Shown: in pieces, positions 26,167 to 34,753 of the stretch
How the letters are laid out: every line of letters starts with the position of its first letter
How positions within the stretch are numbered: the stretch's first letter is position 1
DNA from: Paenibacillus sp. Soil522
GTDB taxonomy: Bacteria; Bacillota; Bacilli; Paenibacillales; Paenibacillaceae
Direction of reading: 5' to 3'
DNA: 64,000 nucleotides
NCBI RefSeq assembly: GCF_001428245.1
Contig: NZ_LMRV01000099.1
Location: 62,864-126,863 of the forward strand
Notes under the pieces: model-generated
What the model was told of the DNA's origin: nothing
The model's input: only the letters and a program-made list of their open reading frames with translations
The model's database searches: none
Position numbers and translations under genes: made by a program

Positions 26167-26901
26167 TTAGCGGTTAACGTAACCGTGAATCGCGTCGGGT
26201 ACGTCCTTGAGGTGATCTAAGGTTAAGAAGGCGCCTTTCGGTTCGACTTCAATCTGAACGACATTATATTCCCATTCAGTCACAGCGCGCATATGAATGG
26301 CATGAATACCAGCCGTTAACGCGGGCACAACATCTGTGCGAATGGAGTTGCCTACCATCCATGTACTGCTGCGATCGAATTGCCCTGTGGATAAAATACT
26401 TTCCAAAGAGTCACTATTTTTCAGTCTGCGAATGTAGATACGGGATTCAAAGTAGCGCTCCAAATTCAATTTCTCAATCTTTCGGCGTTGAATTGGCAGC
26501 TCGCCGCCTGTGTACAGGTGAAGCTCATGACCGGATTCCGAAAGCGAGAAGAGTGTTTGCTCCATATTTGGATAAGGCTCGGTATCATGCTCATAGACGC
26601 TCAGACCAAGCTTCCATAGAAAGTTTTCTTCATTTGTGGAACGCTTGCGGCCTGTTAAGTGGGAGAAGTGAATATAGGTATCGACAAAGGATTGAGGAAA
26701 GTGCTCGCTCTTAAAACCGAACACAGCTACGCCGGCAATGTCGATCTCCATTTGCTTATCCCGGATTGCCTGAACCGTGACCAGGGAAGAGCTGCCGAAC
26801 CAAGTAGTCATCGCGTCAATAAATTGATCGATTACCAGGTAAAAGTATTTATTACAGTGAATTAAAGTATCATCGAGGTCAAACATAATTTGTTGCTTCA
26901 T
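26167..26901 (-). CDS. HAD-superfamily hydrolase
   Basis: A 244-residue phosphatase-type protein. Motif I MFDLDDTLIHCNKY at residues 7-20 holds the nucleophile D9 and D11. Motif II is near HLYTGGE (about 135), and motif III/IV is near WMVGNSIRTDVVPALTAG (about 175). Length fits a HAD enzyme with a small helical cap. AAGGAGAT precedes the ATG. The substrate cannot be told. It ends at a terminator shared with topB. Confidence 0.88.
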   Translation of the reverse strand: MKQQIMFDLDDTLIHCNKYFYLVIDQFIDAMTTWFGSSSLVTVQAIRDKQMEIDIAGVAVFGFKSEHFPQSFVDTYIHFSHLTGRKRSTNEENFLWKLGLSVYEHDTEPYPNMEQTLFSLSESGHELHLYTGGELPIQRRKIEKLNLERYFESRIYIRRLKNSDSLESILSTGQFDRSSTWMVGNSIRTDVVPALTAGIHAIHMRAVTEWEYNVVQIEVEPKGAFLTLDHLKDVPDAIHGYVNR

Positions 26902-27044
26902 GTAGGTAATCTCCTTTGCGGAACTTGAAACTGTATGATCAATCTACCGCAAATGGAGGGGCTGAGTCAATGTAGGGAGCACAAGTTGATTTTTTTACAT
27001 AGTTATCCAATAAAATAGGCATAATGGTAATGGAGGTGAATGTG

Positions 27045-27182
27045 ATGGTATTTAATAAGAGCAATAAAACCGATAATCGTCAAAATCATTCTGGCCTTCA
27101 CGGACAGTCGGGGAAACTGAAAACCAATAAATTCGCTAAGCGACCGTCAAGCTTAAACGGCATTAACAAGCAGCTTCCTTAG
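27045..27182 (+). CDS. Small basic hypothetical protein, 45 residues
   Basis: ATG at 27045 is preceded by TGGAGGTGA with ideal spacing and the frame runs 45 codons to TAG. The product is rich in Lys, Asn and Ser with no hydrophobic stretch, and is followed by a hairpin. Composition resembles small unstructured spore or nucleic-acid-binding proteins, but no family was recognised. The promoter may be TTGATT...CATAATGG at about 26985-27025. Confidence 0.55.
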   Translation: MVFNKSNKTDNRQNHSGLHGQSGKLKTNKFAKRPSSLNGINKQLP

Positions 27183-27209
27183 TCATAAAGTGAATGGTTG
27201 AACAACGGA

Positions 27210-27240
27210 AAGGAGAGCGTGCCTGGCATTTGCTCTCCTT
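27210..27240. terminator. Hairpin between convergent small genes
   Basis: Perfect arms AAGGAGAGC and GCTCTCCTT with a 13-base loop. The T-runs are short on both sides, so strength is moderate. Confidence 0.5.
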
Positions 27241-27249
27241 AAGTTGTAT

Positions 27250-27474
27250 TTATGCATATTTGAGCTGCGAGGCAATTAATTGATTCTTAATGAAAGCGAT
27301 ACGCCTGCGTACATAGAAGTCCCTGCTTGGACCCTTCAAATCTTTGGGAGTGATCACCTCCTCTGCAACGTTATCAATAATGATAAGCCGTCCATCGGCG
27401 TAAAACTTAAAGGTTAAGTCGCGTCCAGGACGAGTATTCTCTACATAACGGAAATTTTCGCAGATGTTATTCAT
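27250..27474 (-). CDS. Hypothetical protein, 74 residues
   Basis: A basic soluble protein (FRYVENTRPGRDLTFKFY...RDFYVRRRIAFIKNQ). A longer frame exists to 27597, but on the minus strand GAAGGAGG stands 9 bases before the ATG at 27474, which is therefore chosen. No domain was recognised. The gene ends at the hairpin shared with the small gene at 27045 and has an AT-rich promoter region upstream. Confidence 0.65.
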   Translation of the reverse strand: MNNICENFRYVENTRPGRDLTFKFYADGRLIIIDNVAEEVITPKDLKGPSRDFYVRRRIAFIKNQLIASQLKYA

Positions 27475-27632
27475 GGTGATCAGGCCTCCTTCAATAATTT
27501 GAATTCGATGATCGATAGAACGTTTGTTCTTGTTTTTATTATACCAAACATTTGTTCGTATGGAAACTGTTTTTTGTTTAACGTAAACTAGATTCATAGA
27601 GGCAGTTGCTGCAAACAGAAGGAGCGCGGAAA

Positions 27633-28358
27633 ATGATCAGAATAAAGAACCTATCCAGACGAATTCCAGGTGGGCCGAAGGTGCTTGACGATATTAGCTT
27701 TGAGGCTTATCCAGGTGATTTTATCGCAATAAAAGGCGACAGCGGAAGCGGGAAGTCGACGCTGCTTCGTTGTCTTGCTCTGCAAGAAAAATGGAGCGAG
27801 GGCACTTACCAGTTCGATGGCAAGGATATTTTTAAGCTGGGTTTCTCAGGCAGGCTTAAAGTGAGGCAGGAGGTTGCTTACGTAGAAGAAAAGCCGTTTT
27901 TGTTTCCTAATAAGACGGGACTCAAAAATGTTATCATCGGTTCTGTTTCACAAACACCGGCTTGGCGCAGATGGACAGGCATGGTTCGCAATGACGATTA
28001 TATGGGCGCGATGGATATGATCGAGAAGCGTGGACTTATAGATAAAGCGCATCAAAAGGCGAGCACGCTCAGTGGCGGTGAACGGCAGCGTATGGCAATC
28101 GCCAGAGCGCTTGTTCACGGCGCCAAAGTTATCGCAGCAGATGAGCCGGTATCGGGACTAGATCCGCATACGGCCGATCAAGTATTGAACGACTTGAAAG
28201 CGCTATGCAAGGAGCAGGGAGTTATTGTCATTGCTGTCATGCATCAGGGAGACTGGGCAGAGCGATTTGCCGACCGTATTCTCGGTCTGAAAAAAGGAAA
28301 GCTTGTACTTGACGTTAGCGGCAGGAGACTGACCGAACGCGAGAAGGCGCTGCTGTGA
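27633..28358 (+). CDS. ABC transporter ATP-binding protein (orphan)
   Basis: A 241-residue ATPase with Walker A GDSGSGKST near 34, signature LSGGERQR near 144, and Walker B VIAADEPVSGLDPHTA. The later part resembles PhnC/PhnL-like or amino-acid-type ATPases. No permease or binding protein lies beside it. ATG at 27633 has AAGGAG; a longer frame from 27606 lacks a site. It overlaps the next acetyltransferase by 4 bases (GTGA). Function is unknown; the partner permease must be encoded elsewhere. Confidence 0.85.
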   Translation: MIRIKNLSRRIPGGPKVLDDISFEAYPGDFIAIKGDSGSGKSTLLRCLALQEKWSEGTYQFDGKDIFKLGFSGRLKVRQEVAYVEEKPFLFPNKTGLKNVIIGSVSQTPAWRRWTGMVRNDDYMGAMDMIEKRGLIDKAHQKASTLSGGERQRMAIARALVHGAKVIAADEPVSGLDPHTADQVLNDLKALCKEQGVIVIAVMHQGDWAERFADRILGLKKGKLVLDVSGRRLTEREKALL

Positions 28359-28867
28359 TTGGCATTGACCTGCGGATCATAGCTGAGGACGAGCTGAATG
28401 CGGCTATCAAGCTTGAGCAGAGCTGCTACACGCCGGAAGCGGCGGCAACGCTGAAAGGCTTTCAATATCGATATGAGCATTATCGGCCCTACTTCTGGTC
28501 GGCTTGGCTCGGAAATAAATTAGTAGGGATAACGAATGGTATTCGTACGTCGCAGAGCGCATGCGGCGACGAGCTGAAGGGAGCTCAAGCCGATCTGCAA
28601 GAGGGGAGCAACTTTTGCGTCCTCACGGTAGCGGTAGATGAGGGATATCGCCTTCAAGGCATTGGAGCGTTACTGCTCCGGAAGCTTATCGCGCAGTGCG
28701 AGTCAAGCGGCATCGAAACGATCATATTGATGTGCGAGCAGCATCTTATTCCGTTCTACGAAGCAGAGCAATTCAAGCTGCGAGGCGTATCGGCCTCGAC
28801 GCATGGCGGCATTAATTGGCATGAAATGAGCCGGAAGCTGCATACAATGGAGCATCTTACCGAATAG
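28355..28867 (+). CDS. GNAT-family N-acetyltransferase
   Basis: A 170-residue acetyltransferase. The acetyl-CoA segment is LTVAVDEGYRLQGIGALLL near residue 90, followed by IETIILMCEQHLIPFYEAEQF. GTG start overlaps the stop of the ABC ATPase, so translation is coupled. It is 15 bases before the next gene. The substrate is unknown. The pairing with an orphan ATPase suggests a shared resistance or modification role, which is inference only. Confidence 0.85.
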   Translation: MIGIDLRIIAEDELNAAIKLEQSCYTPEAAATLKGFQYRYEHYRPYFWSAWLGNKLVGITNGIRTSQSACGDELKGAQADLQEGSNFCVLTVAVDEGYRLQGIGALLLRKLIAQCESSGIETIILMCEQHLIPFYEAEQFKLRGVSASTHGGINWHEMSRKLHTMEHLTE

Positions 28868-28882
28868 GAAGGTGTCTTCTAC

Positions 28883-29494
28883 ATGCCATTTCATTCGCCT
28901 GTCGTCGTGCAAACTGCAAAAGCTGATTTTCCGAAAGCAGAGCTGTCGCTGCCTCATGTAAGCGGAGGCAGAAGCGAAGCCGCGGATATGAAAATAAACC
29001 ATATCATTCATCAAACGGTACAGCAGCAGGTTCATAATCAAGGTCCCCTCGACGACCCGAGGGCGCAGATGATAGGCTACTTCGAGCAAAAGACAAATGA
29101 AAAGGATTATCTCAGCTTGTCGTTGTTTAATTATGCCTATACCGGCGGAGCACATGGTTTAACGCTGCAGAAATCGCTGACTTTCAAGCAATCGACCGGT
29201 CAAACTTACACGCTGGCCCAGCTGTTTAAACCGGGTTCGGATTATGCGGGACGGATAAGCGCTATCGTCAGCGCTCAAATCAAGGCAAGAAAGATTGATA
29301 CGCTGGAGCCTTTTAAGGCTATTCGGCCCGATCAGGATTATTATGTGGCGGACCGGTCACTTGTCATTTATTTTCAACTCTACGAATTGGCTGCGTATGT
29401 GTATGGTTTTTTATATTTTCCGATATCCGTTTATGAGCTGCAGGATATTATTAACGAGGATGGTCCTTTAGGGCCTATGCTCGTTAACGACTAG
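28883..29494 (+). CDS. DUF3298/DUF4163 (RsiV-like) domain protein
   Basis: A 203-residue protein without signal peptide or membrane segment. The motif FNYAYTGGAHGLT near residue 82 and a following SLTFKQSTGQTYTLAQLF segment are typical of the extracellular domain of RsiV (lysozyme-binding anti-sigma factor) and its DUF3298 relatives. Here the domain is free-standing and apparently cytosolic, without an anti-sigma part. AGGAAGGTG precedes the ATG. A strong terminator ends this three-gene unit. Confidence 0.75.
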   Translation: MPFHSPVVVQTAKADFPKAELSLPHVSGGRSEAADMKINHIIHQTVQQQVHNQGPLDDPRAQMIGYFEQKTNEKDYLSLSLFNYAYTGGAHGLTLQKSLTFKQSTGQTYTLAQLFKPGSDYAGRISAIVSAQIKARKIDTLEPFKAIRPDQDYYVADRSLVIYFQLYELAAYVYGFLYFPISVYELQDIINEDGPLGPMLVND

Positions 29495-29558
29495 TACCCG
29501 TTTAAAGCTTGATTGAACAGCGGTTTTTGCAAGCTGATTAAGCAACATACCGCCCCGC

Positions 29559-29596
29559 AGCTTCGCATCTAATGATAGATGCGAAGCTATTTTTTG
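29559..29596 (+). terminator. Intrinsic terminator
   Basis: Perfect 12-bp arms AGCTTCGCATCT and AGATGCGAAGCT, loop AATGAT, then ATTTTTTG. Confidence 0.88.
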
Positions 29597-29669
29597 TTCA
29601 AGTACAACCGATTTTCCTCTTGCATGACGTTCGAATTCGATTCATACAGTTACATATAGAGGTGATCGG

Positions 29670-29741
29670 ATGATCCAAGCTATTGCCGGAGTAATAATAT
29701 TGGCTGCGTTATGCGCTGCAATGCCTGCTTCTGCAGGATAA
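29670..29741 (+). CDS. Possible 23-residue hydrophobic peptide
   Basis: ATG at 29670 follows GAGGTGA with good spacing. The frame encodes a very hydrophobic peptide (AIAGVIILAALCAAM) ending in SAG. It could be a small membrane peptide or a bare signal-like segment. Small size and lack of homologue knowledge keep confidence low. Confidence 0.3.
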   Translation: MIQAIAGVIILAALCAAMPASAG

Positions 29742-29780
29742 GCATGATCTGGCGCCTCTCGTAAAATCTTCAAAAATGAT

Positions 29781-29842
29781 CCCGGGAAATAGAGATGCGC
29801 AAATACAGGAAATATTCGGACTATTCAAAAATATTTCCCGGG
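29781..29842. repeat. Inverted repeat CCCGGGAAATA / TATTTCCCGGG
   Basis: Two perfect 11-bp arms (29781-29791 and 29832-29842) are separated by 40 bases that contain AATATT elements. There is no T-run. It might be an operator pair or a cruciform; function is unknown. Confidence 0.5.
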
Positions 29843-30031
29843 GAAACGCAATAAGCTACACAAAAGAAAGCTTTTCGACATGTAACGGGAGCGGTTGTTG
29901 AAAACGTGTCGAAAGCGATTTCAATATATTAATTACATTAAATATTAATGTGGTTATATCTCTTTGCCAACTTCTCCCTCCCAAGATTATAATAGTCAAA
30001 TAACAGAATCGCTTAGGAGGAACATGAAAAA

Positions 30032-30712
30032 ATGAAGCATGATCTAGATACGGCTTGCCTCGTTTCACTTAATATTGGCGAGCCGGTAACTATCGCTCAT
30101 GGCATCAAGGAAGTTTTATCCGGCATATTCAAACAGTCTTCTCAGCTGTCTCATTTGCTAACGATTACCGGGCTGCAAGGCGACGGGCAAGGCGATACGG
30201 TTCATCACGGCGGACCGGACAAGGCGGTTTGCGTATATTTCGAGAAGCGGTACGCCTACTGGAATGAGCAGCAAGGCAAAACGTTTGAGTATGGAGCCTT
30301 CGGTGAAAATTTCACGTTGTCGAATTGGACAGAGGACGATTTATGCATAGGCGATATTGTTCAAGCTGGTGAAGTCATCCTTCAAGTGAGTCAGCCTAGG
30401 CAGCCATGCTATAAGCTTGGATTAAGGCATAAACAGCCGGAATTGCCTGAGCATGTTCAACGTATGGGATATACAGGGTTTTATTTCCGGGTGCTTCAAG
30501 AGGGCAGAATAGAGGCTGGTACGGCTTTCACAGTTACGCATAGGCATCCCGCCCGTAAGACGATTACAGAGGCTAACCGCCTAATGTATAAGGATAAAGA
30601 AGACTTAAAGGGCATCCGTGAGCTGCTTGACGTACAGGAGCTTGCGGCAAGCTGGCAGGAACAGCTGGGAAATCGGCTGAACCGGCTGCTGAAGGAAGAT
30701 CAAGGAGGATAA
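30032..30712 (+). CDS. MOSC domain protein (YiiM-like)
   Basis: A 226-residue protein with a MOSC domain followed by a helical C-terminal part. Seen: GDGQGDTVHHGGPDKAVCVYFEKRY near 52 and the conserved cysteine in SQPRQPCYKLGLRH near 128, the site where MOSC enzymes bind molybdenum cofactor or sulfur. YiiM relatives reduce N-hydroxylated bases using Moco. AGGAGG stands 11 bases upstream. First gene of a tight six-gene run; the next starts after 4 bases. Confidence 0.88.
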   Translation: MKHDLDTACLVSLNIGEPVTIAHGIKEVLSGIFKQSSQLSHLLTITGLQGDGQGDTVHHGGPDKAVCVYFEKRYAYWNEQQGKTFEYGAFGENFTLSNWTEDDLCIGDIVQAGEVILQVSQPRQPCYKLGLRHKQPELPEHVQRMGYTGFYFRVLQEGRIEAGTAFTVTHRHPARKTITEANRLMYKDKEDLKGIRELLDVQELAASWQEQLGNRLNRLLKEDQGG

Positions 30713-30716
30713 CGGC

Positions 30717-31691
30717 TTGAACGACACCATAGATTTTACATCCTATCTGAATGAATATGAGTTCCATTATCCTTGCGTGGTTGAGCACCGCGAAAGCGGT
30801 ATGAACAATACGACCCGAATGATTTCTTCGGGCAAAGAACGGTTTGTTCTGCGTATATATAATAATCACCAGGATGCGGATATTGTAAGGCTGGAGCATG
30901 AAGTACTGGAAGAATTGAAGAAGCAGACGCTCTCGTTTCAGGTGCCTACCCCGATACGCAATAAACGGGGAGATACGGTCAGCATCGCGCAGGATGGCTC
31001 ATTATCCTCATTATTTCATTATATTGAAGGCGACAGACCATCCGTTTCGAATCCGGCTCATGTGTATGCGCTTGGACGTACGGCAGCAGAGCTTTCCCGA
31101 GCATTAGGCAGCATCCGGCCTGCTCGGAAGCCATTGTATAGTCCATATTACTTATTGGAAGATACGTATGCATCAATGGATGGAACAGCATTTCTGACGA
31201 TGGCTGAGCGCTCTGTTGCGCTTGCGGCAAGAAGACCTTGCTTCGAAGCCCTTCAGGAGGAACGCCTGAAGCTTGAAGAAGAGTGCAAGCAGCTCGCCCT
31301 TCTGCCTAAGCAATGGATCCATGGCGATCTGGTTTTTAATAATACGGTCGCACAGAATGAAGCGATTATCGGCGTGCTTGATTTTGAATTCACGACGGTT
31401 GACGTAAGAGCAATGGAGCTTGCTGTAATCGTCGTCGATTTGATCAAGCAAGACGATACAGTCTTTCAAGATAAGATAAATCATCTGCTTCAAGGGTATC
31501 AGGATTCGTATCCTTTATCTGTTCAGGAGCTGAAGAAATTACCGTCATTAATGAAATTGCGGCTGCTTGATGTAGCGCTGCATTTTGCGGTCCGCTTAAG
31601 AGAGCAGTTAGACAGCGAGGATGTGCTTTGCAAAATTATCGATCAATCGGCTTTTGGCTGCAAATGGATTAATGAGCATTGGGGAGGATGA
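30717..31691 (+). CDS. Aminoglycoside phosphotransferase-like kinase
   Basis: A 324-residue APH/choline-kinase-fold protein. N-lobe lysine region ERFVLRIYN near 40; catalytic loop WIHGDLVFNNT near 201 (HGD..N) and metal site GVLDFEFTT near 220. Related small-molecule kinases include homoserine kinase type II and spore-coat CotS-like proteins, so antibiotic resistance should not be assumed. TTG start with AAGGAGGA 7 bases upstream; 4 bases after the MOSC gene. Confidence 0.85.
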   Translation: MNDTIDFTSYLNEYEFHYPCVVEHRESGMNNTTRMISSGKERFVLRIYNNHQDADIVRLEHEVLEELKKQTLSFQVPTPIRNKRGDTVSIAQDGSLSSLFHYIEGDRPSVSNPAHVYALGRTAAELSRALGSIRPARKPLYSPYYLLEDTYASMDGTAFLTMAERSVALAARRPCFEALQEERLKLEEECKQLALLPKQWIHGDLVFNNTVAQNEAIIGVLDFEFTTVDVRAMELAVIVVDLIKQDDTVFQDKINHLLQGYQDSYPLSVQELKKLPSLMKLRLLDVALHFAVRLREQLDSEDVLCKIIDQSAFGCKWINEHWGG

Positions 31692-31697
31692 TAACGG

Positions 31698-32621
31698 ATG
31701 AGCTTAGCTAAAGCGCTTGGATATGATGAAGGAGAAAAGCTTCTTATTATAAACGCGGACGATTACGGGTTATGTCATTCGGTTAATTGCGGTATCCAGC
31801 AGCTTCTTCTTGATAATACGGTTAGCTCGGCCACCTTAATGATGCCCTGCGGATGGGCAAGGGAAGCGGCGCTCTGGAGCGCGAGGCATCCAGAGGTCGA
31901 TGTCGGCGTACATTTTACCTTTACGAGTGAATGGGATCTTTATCGCTGGGGACCGGTCAATCGCAAAGGGAGTACGGCCTCGCTTGTTACGAATGAAAAT
32001 TATTTTCCGAAGGACAGCAAAACCTTTGAGCAGCAAGCTGATCCAGAGCAGGTAAAAGAGGAATTGATCGCACAAATCGAAATGGCATTGGCAATGGGAA
32101 TGAAACTATCGCATGCCGATAATCATATGGGCAGCCTGTACGGATTAGCGACGGGACGTCATTTTCTGCCTATTGTGTTTGATGTATGCGCCACCTACGG
32201 ACTGCCGTTCCGTTTGCCTCGTTATTTGCTGCAGGAGAACGGGCAGGTAGCGCCGCCTGAGCTTGCCGATCAAGCCAAGCTGCTTGCACAGCTTGCCGAT
32301 TCGAAGGGTGTTGTCATTCTTGATTACTTAGTGGGACTTCCGTTCCAATTGCAGGATGGCGAGACTTTCAATTCTCTAAAAACGAATATGCAGCAGCTAA
32401 TGAAAAGTTTGCATCCCGGTGTAACCGAGCTCATTATCCATCCTTCTCTCGTTACAGATGAGCTGAATGCCTTTCACGGTCAGCCTGTCAAGCGCGGCCT
32501 TGAGCTGGAGCTGTTCCGCGATGCAGAAGTCAGGCAGACGCTGCAGGAGGAAGGTATTCGCATGATCCGCTGGCGGGAGCTGCAAAAGCTTCAGCGCGAT
32601 CGTACCGGCTTTACAACATAA
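31698..32621 (+). CDS. ChbG/HpnK (YdjC-like) carbohydrate deacetylase
   Basis: A 307-residue enzyme of the YdjC family, which removes N-acetyl groups from sugars such as diacetylchitobiose. Seen: NADDYGLCHSVN near 18 (catalytic Asp, metal Asp), VDVGVHFTFTSEW near 71 (metal His), and LSHADNHMGSL near 136 (metal His). No signal peptide. It starts 6 bases after the kinase gene with GGGGAGGATG. Substrate is inferred only to class. Confidence 0.88.
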   Translation: MSLAKALGYDEGEKLLIINADDYGLCHSVNCGIQQLLLDNTVSSATLMMPCGWAREAALWSARHPEVDVGVHFTFTSEWDLYRWGPVNRKGSTASLVTNENYFPKDSKTFEQQADPEQVKEELIAQIEMALAMGMKLSHADNHMGSLYGLATGRHFLPIVFDVCATYGLPFRLPRYLLQENGQVAPPELADQAKLLAQLADSKGVVILDYLVGLPFQLQDGETFNSLKTNMQQLMKSLHPGVTELIIHPSLVTDELNAFHGQPVKRGLELELFRDAEVRQTLQEEGIRMIRWRELQKLQRDRTGFTT

Positions 32622-32636
32622 CTGAGGAGCTGACCA

Positions 32637-33596
32637 ATGCCTTTTGAAGCCATAAAGCAATTAGCAGAGCAGGTAAAAGCAAACATTGGACGTGTAATCG
32701 TCGGGAAAGAGGAAGTCATCGATTTATTGCTGATCGGACTAATCACTTCAGGGCATGTGCTTCTGGAGGATGTTCCAGGTACGGGTAAGACATTGCTGGC
32801 AAAATCGCTCGCGAGATCATTGTCTTTAACGTTTAAACGCATTCAATTTACGCCGGACCTGCTTCCGTCGGACTTGAGCGGCATTCATTTCTATAATCAA
32901 AAAATAAGCGAGTTCGAATTTCGAGCGGGCCCTTTATTTACGAATTTGCTGCTGGCTGATGAAATCAACCGCGCGACGCCGCGCACGCAATCTAGTTTGC
33001 TCGAATGCATGGAGGAGCGGCAAATAAGCATTGACGGGGAAACTAAGCTTTTGGAGCGTCCCTTTATGGTTATTGCAACACAAAATCCGGTAGAGCACCA
33101 AGGCACGTTCCCTCTACCCGAGGCGCAGCTTGACCGGTTTCTGTTTAAAATCAAAATGGGCTATCCGACGACTGAGGAGGGCTTACAGCTCTTAAAACGA
33201 TTCAAAGACCATGACCCTCTCTCCAAGCTGGAGCCCGTTGCTGGAAGCGAAGTCATTCAGAAGGCGCAGCAAAGTTATACAGCAGTAAAGGCGACGGACG
33301 ATGTGCTTCACTATTTGCTGCTAATCGTTGAGCAGACACGTAAGCGGGATGAGGTTTCGGTCGGGGTTAGCCCGCGCGGCAGTCAAGCGCTCCTGCGTGC
33401 TTCGCAGGCTCATGCCATATTGCGCGGGCGCGATTTCGTTACGCCGGATGATGTGAAGGCAATGGCTAAGCCCGTCCTTTCCCATCGCTTGGCGATTCGG
33501 GGCATGCAGCGTACGGCTAAACAGGCGGATTCCATAATTGATGATATTATTCGTGTGACGGCCGTGCCTACGGAAGCCGCCATTCCTGTAAGTTAG
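32637..33596 (+). CDS. MoxR-family AAA+ ATPase
   Basis: A 319-residue ATPase: Walker A EDVPGTGKTLLAKSL near 44, Walker B LLLADEINRATPRTQ near 104, sensor segment VIATQNPVEHQGTFPLPEAQLDRF near 142. MoxR proteins act as chaperones that insert or activate partners, normally encoded next to DUF58 proteins as here. GAGGAG precedes the ATG. Part of the run ending with DUF58 and a DUF4129-like membrane protein. Confidence 0.93.
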   Translation: MPFEAIKQLAEQVKANIGRVIVGKEEVIDLLLIGLITSGHVLLEDVPGTGKTLLAKSLARSLSLTFKRIQFTPDLLPSDLSGIHFYNQKISEFEFRAGPLFTNLLLADEINRATPRTQSSLLECMEERQISIDGETKLLERPFMVIATQNPVEHQGTFPLPEAQLDRFLFKIKMGYPTTEEGLQLLKRFKDHDPLSKLEPVAGSEVIQKAQQSYTAVKATDDVLHYLLLIVEQTRKRDEVSVGVSPRGSQALLRASQAHAILRGRDFVTPDDVKAMAKPVLSHRLAIRGMQRTAKQADSIIDDIIRVTAVPTEAAIPVS

Positions 33597-33607
33597 GCGG
33601 CCAGCCG

Positions 33608-34753
33608 ATGATCTTATTCTGGTTTATCGTTGCGGCGGTCGGAATTTTGTATTTACAGGGCCAGGTATTTCAACGATTCGTGCTGCGGCACATCAAATAC
33701 GAGCGACGCTTTAAAGCAAAGGCTTGCTATAGCGGCGAACAAGTAGAACTGATCGAGGAGATAGCTAATGCCAAGTGGCTGCCGGTTCCATGGCTTCGCG
33801 TGGAGTCGCAGCTGCCTGCGCATCTGCACTTTCAGCAGCTTGATAATTTCTCCGTCAGCAGCGGACAGCTTTATCAAAACCATAAGAGCTTCTTCAGCCT
33901 ATCACCCTATACCAAAATTACGCGAACGCACCGTATCACATGCGCAAAGCGCGGCTGGTATAAGCTTCACACCGTTACGCTGACCGGCGGGGATTTGCTT
34001 GGGCTATCCCATGCATCTGAGCAAATTGCGCTCCTAGGGGAGCTTCTTGTTTACCCCAAGCCCGCTTTGGTGCCCATCCATGAGCTGCCGTACCATAGCT
34101 GGCAGGGCGATCAACCGGTTCGCCGCTGGATTGTCAGTGATCCATTCATCCTTGCAGGCGTTCGAAGCTATCAAGCCGGCGACACGTTTAAGCAGATCAA
34201 TTGGAAAGCAACAGCAAAGACGGGAACACTTCAAGTACATCAGTATGATTTTACGGCGGATCGCAGGCTGATGATTTATTTGAATGTAGATGATGCAGAG
34301 GGCATGTGGCGTAACGTGAACGAAATCACGATTATTGAACGCGGCATCGAGTGGGCGGCAGGTGCGGCTGAGGCCGTCATTCAGCAAGGCATGGAGGTAG
34401 GATTCGCGACAAATATGCCAATAGCGGGCAATAGCATCAAGGAAAGCGCTCACATTGAACCGCGGGCCGGACATGAGCATTTGATTGGGATTTTCGAAAT
34501 AATGGCAAAGCTTGAGATTGAACGAACGGAGCTATTTCATCTCATGCTTGAGAGAGAAGCCTTGAGCGGCTACAGCGAGCGGGATGTTCTTATCATTACC
34601 TCATATTGGAATGATGCGCTTGAGCTGCAAGCTGAGCAGCTTCGTTATAACGGCAATGCCGTAGCGGTTTGGCTGTTGACGGATAAGGCGCTGGCAGCGG
34701 ATCATGACGGACAAGCTTCTTCTGAAGACAGCAGAGACGAGGTGATCGCATGA
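33608..34753 (+). CDS. DUF58 domain protein
   Basis: A 381-residue protein with one N-terminal membrane segment (residues 1-18). The DUF58 signature lies at PVRRWIVSDPFILAGVRSYQAGDTFKQINWKATAKTG (given here as positions about 175-205; key residues R-Y-GD...INWKA-A-TG). A von Willebrand-type domain probably follows. These proteins work with MoxR ATPases in poorly known cell-envelope processes. It overlaps the next gene by 4 bases. Confidence 0.9.
   Translation: MILFWFIVAAVGILYLQGQVFQRFVLRHIKYERRFKAKACYSGEQVELIEEIANAKWLPVPWLRVESQLPAHLHFQQLDNFSVSSGQLYQNHKSFFSLSPYTKITRTHRITCAKRGWYKLHTVTLTGGDLLGLSHASEQIALLGELLVYPKPALVPIHELPYHSWQGDQPVRRWIVSDPFILAGVRSYQAGDTFKQINWKATAKTGTLQVHQYDFTADRRLMIYLNVDDAEGMWRNVNEITIIERGIEWAAGAAEAVIQQGMEVGFATNMPIAGNSIKESAHIEPRAGHEHLIGIFEIMAKLEIERTELFHLMLEREALSGYSERDVLIITSYWNDALELQAEQLRYNGNAVAVWLLTDKALAADHDGQASSEDSRDEVIA

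Larger units (their letters stand above)
29495..30031. other. Intergenic region of 537 bases
   Basis: It holds a terminator (29559-29596), a possible 23-codon hydrophobic peptide (29670-29741) and an 11-bp inverted repeat with wide spacing (29781-29842). A -10-like TATAAT near 29988 may serve the MOSC gene. Nothing else was recognised. Confidence 0.5.

Noticed and set aside
30717..31691. Antibiotic-resistance aminoglycoside phosphotransferase
   Set aside because: Only the general APH fold is visible; the context (MOSC, deacetylase, MoxR) does not point to resistance, so only kinase-like is claimed.
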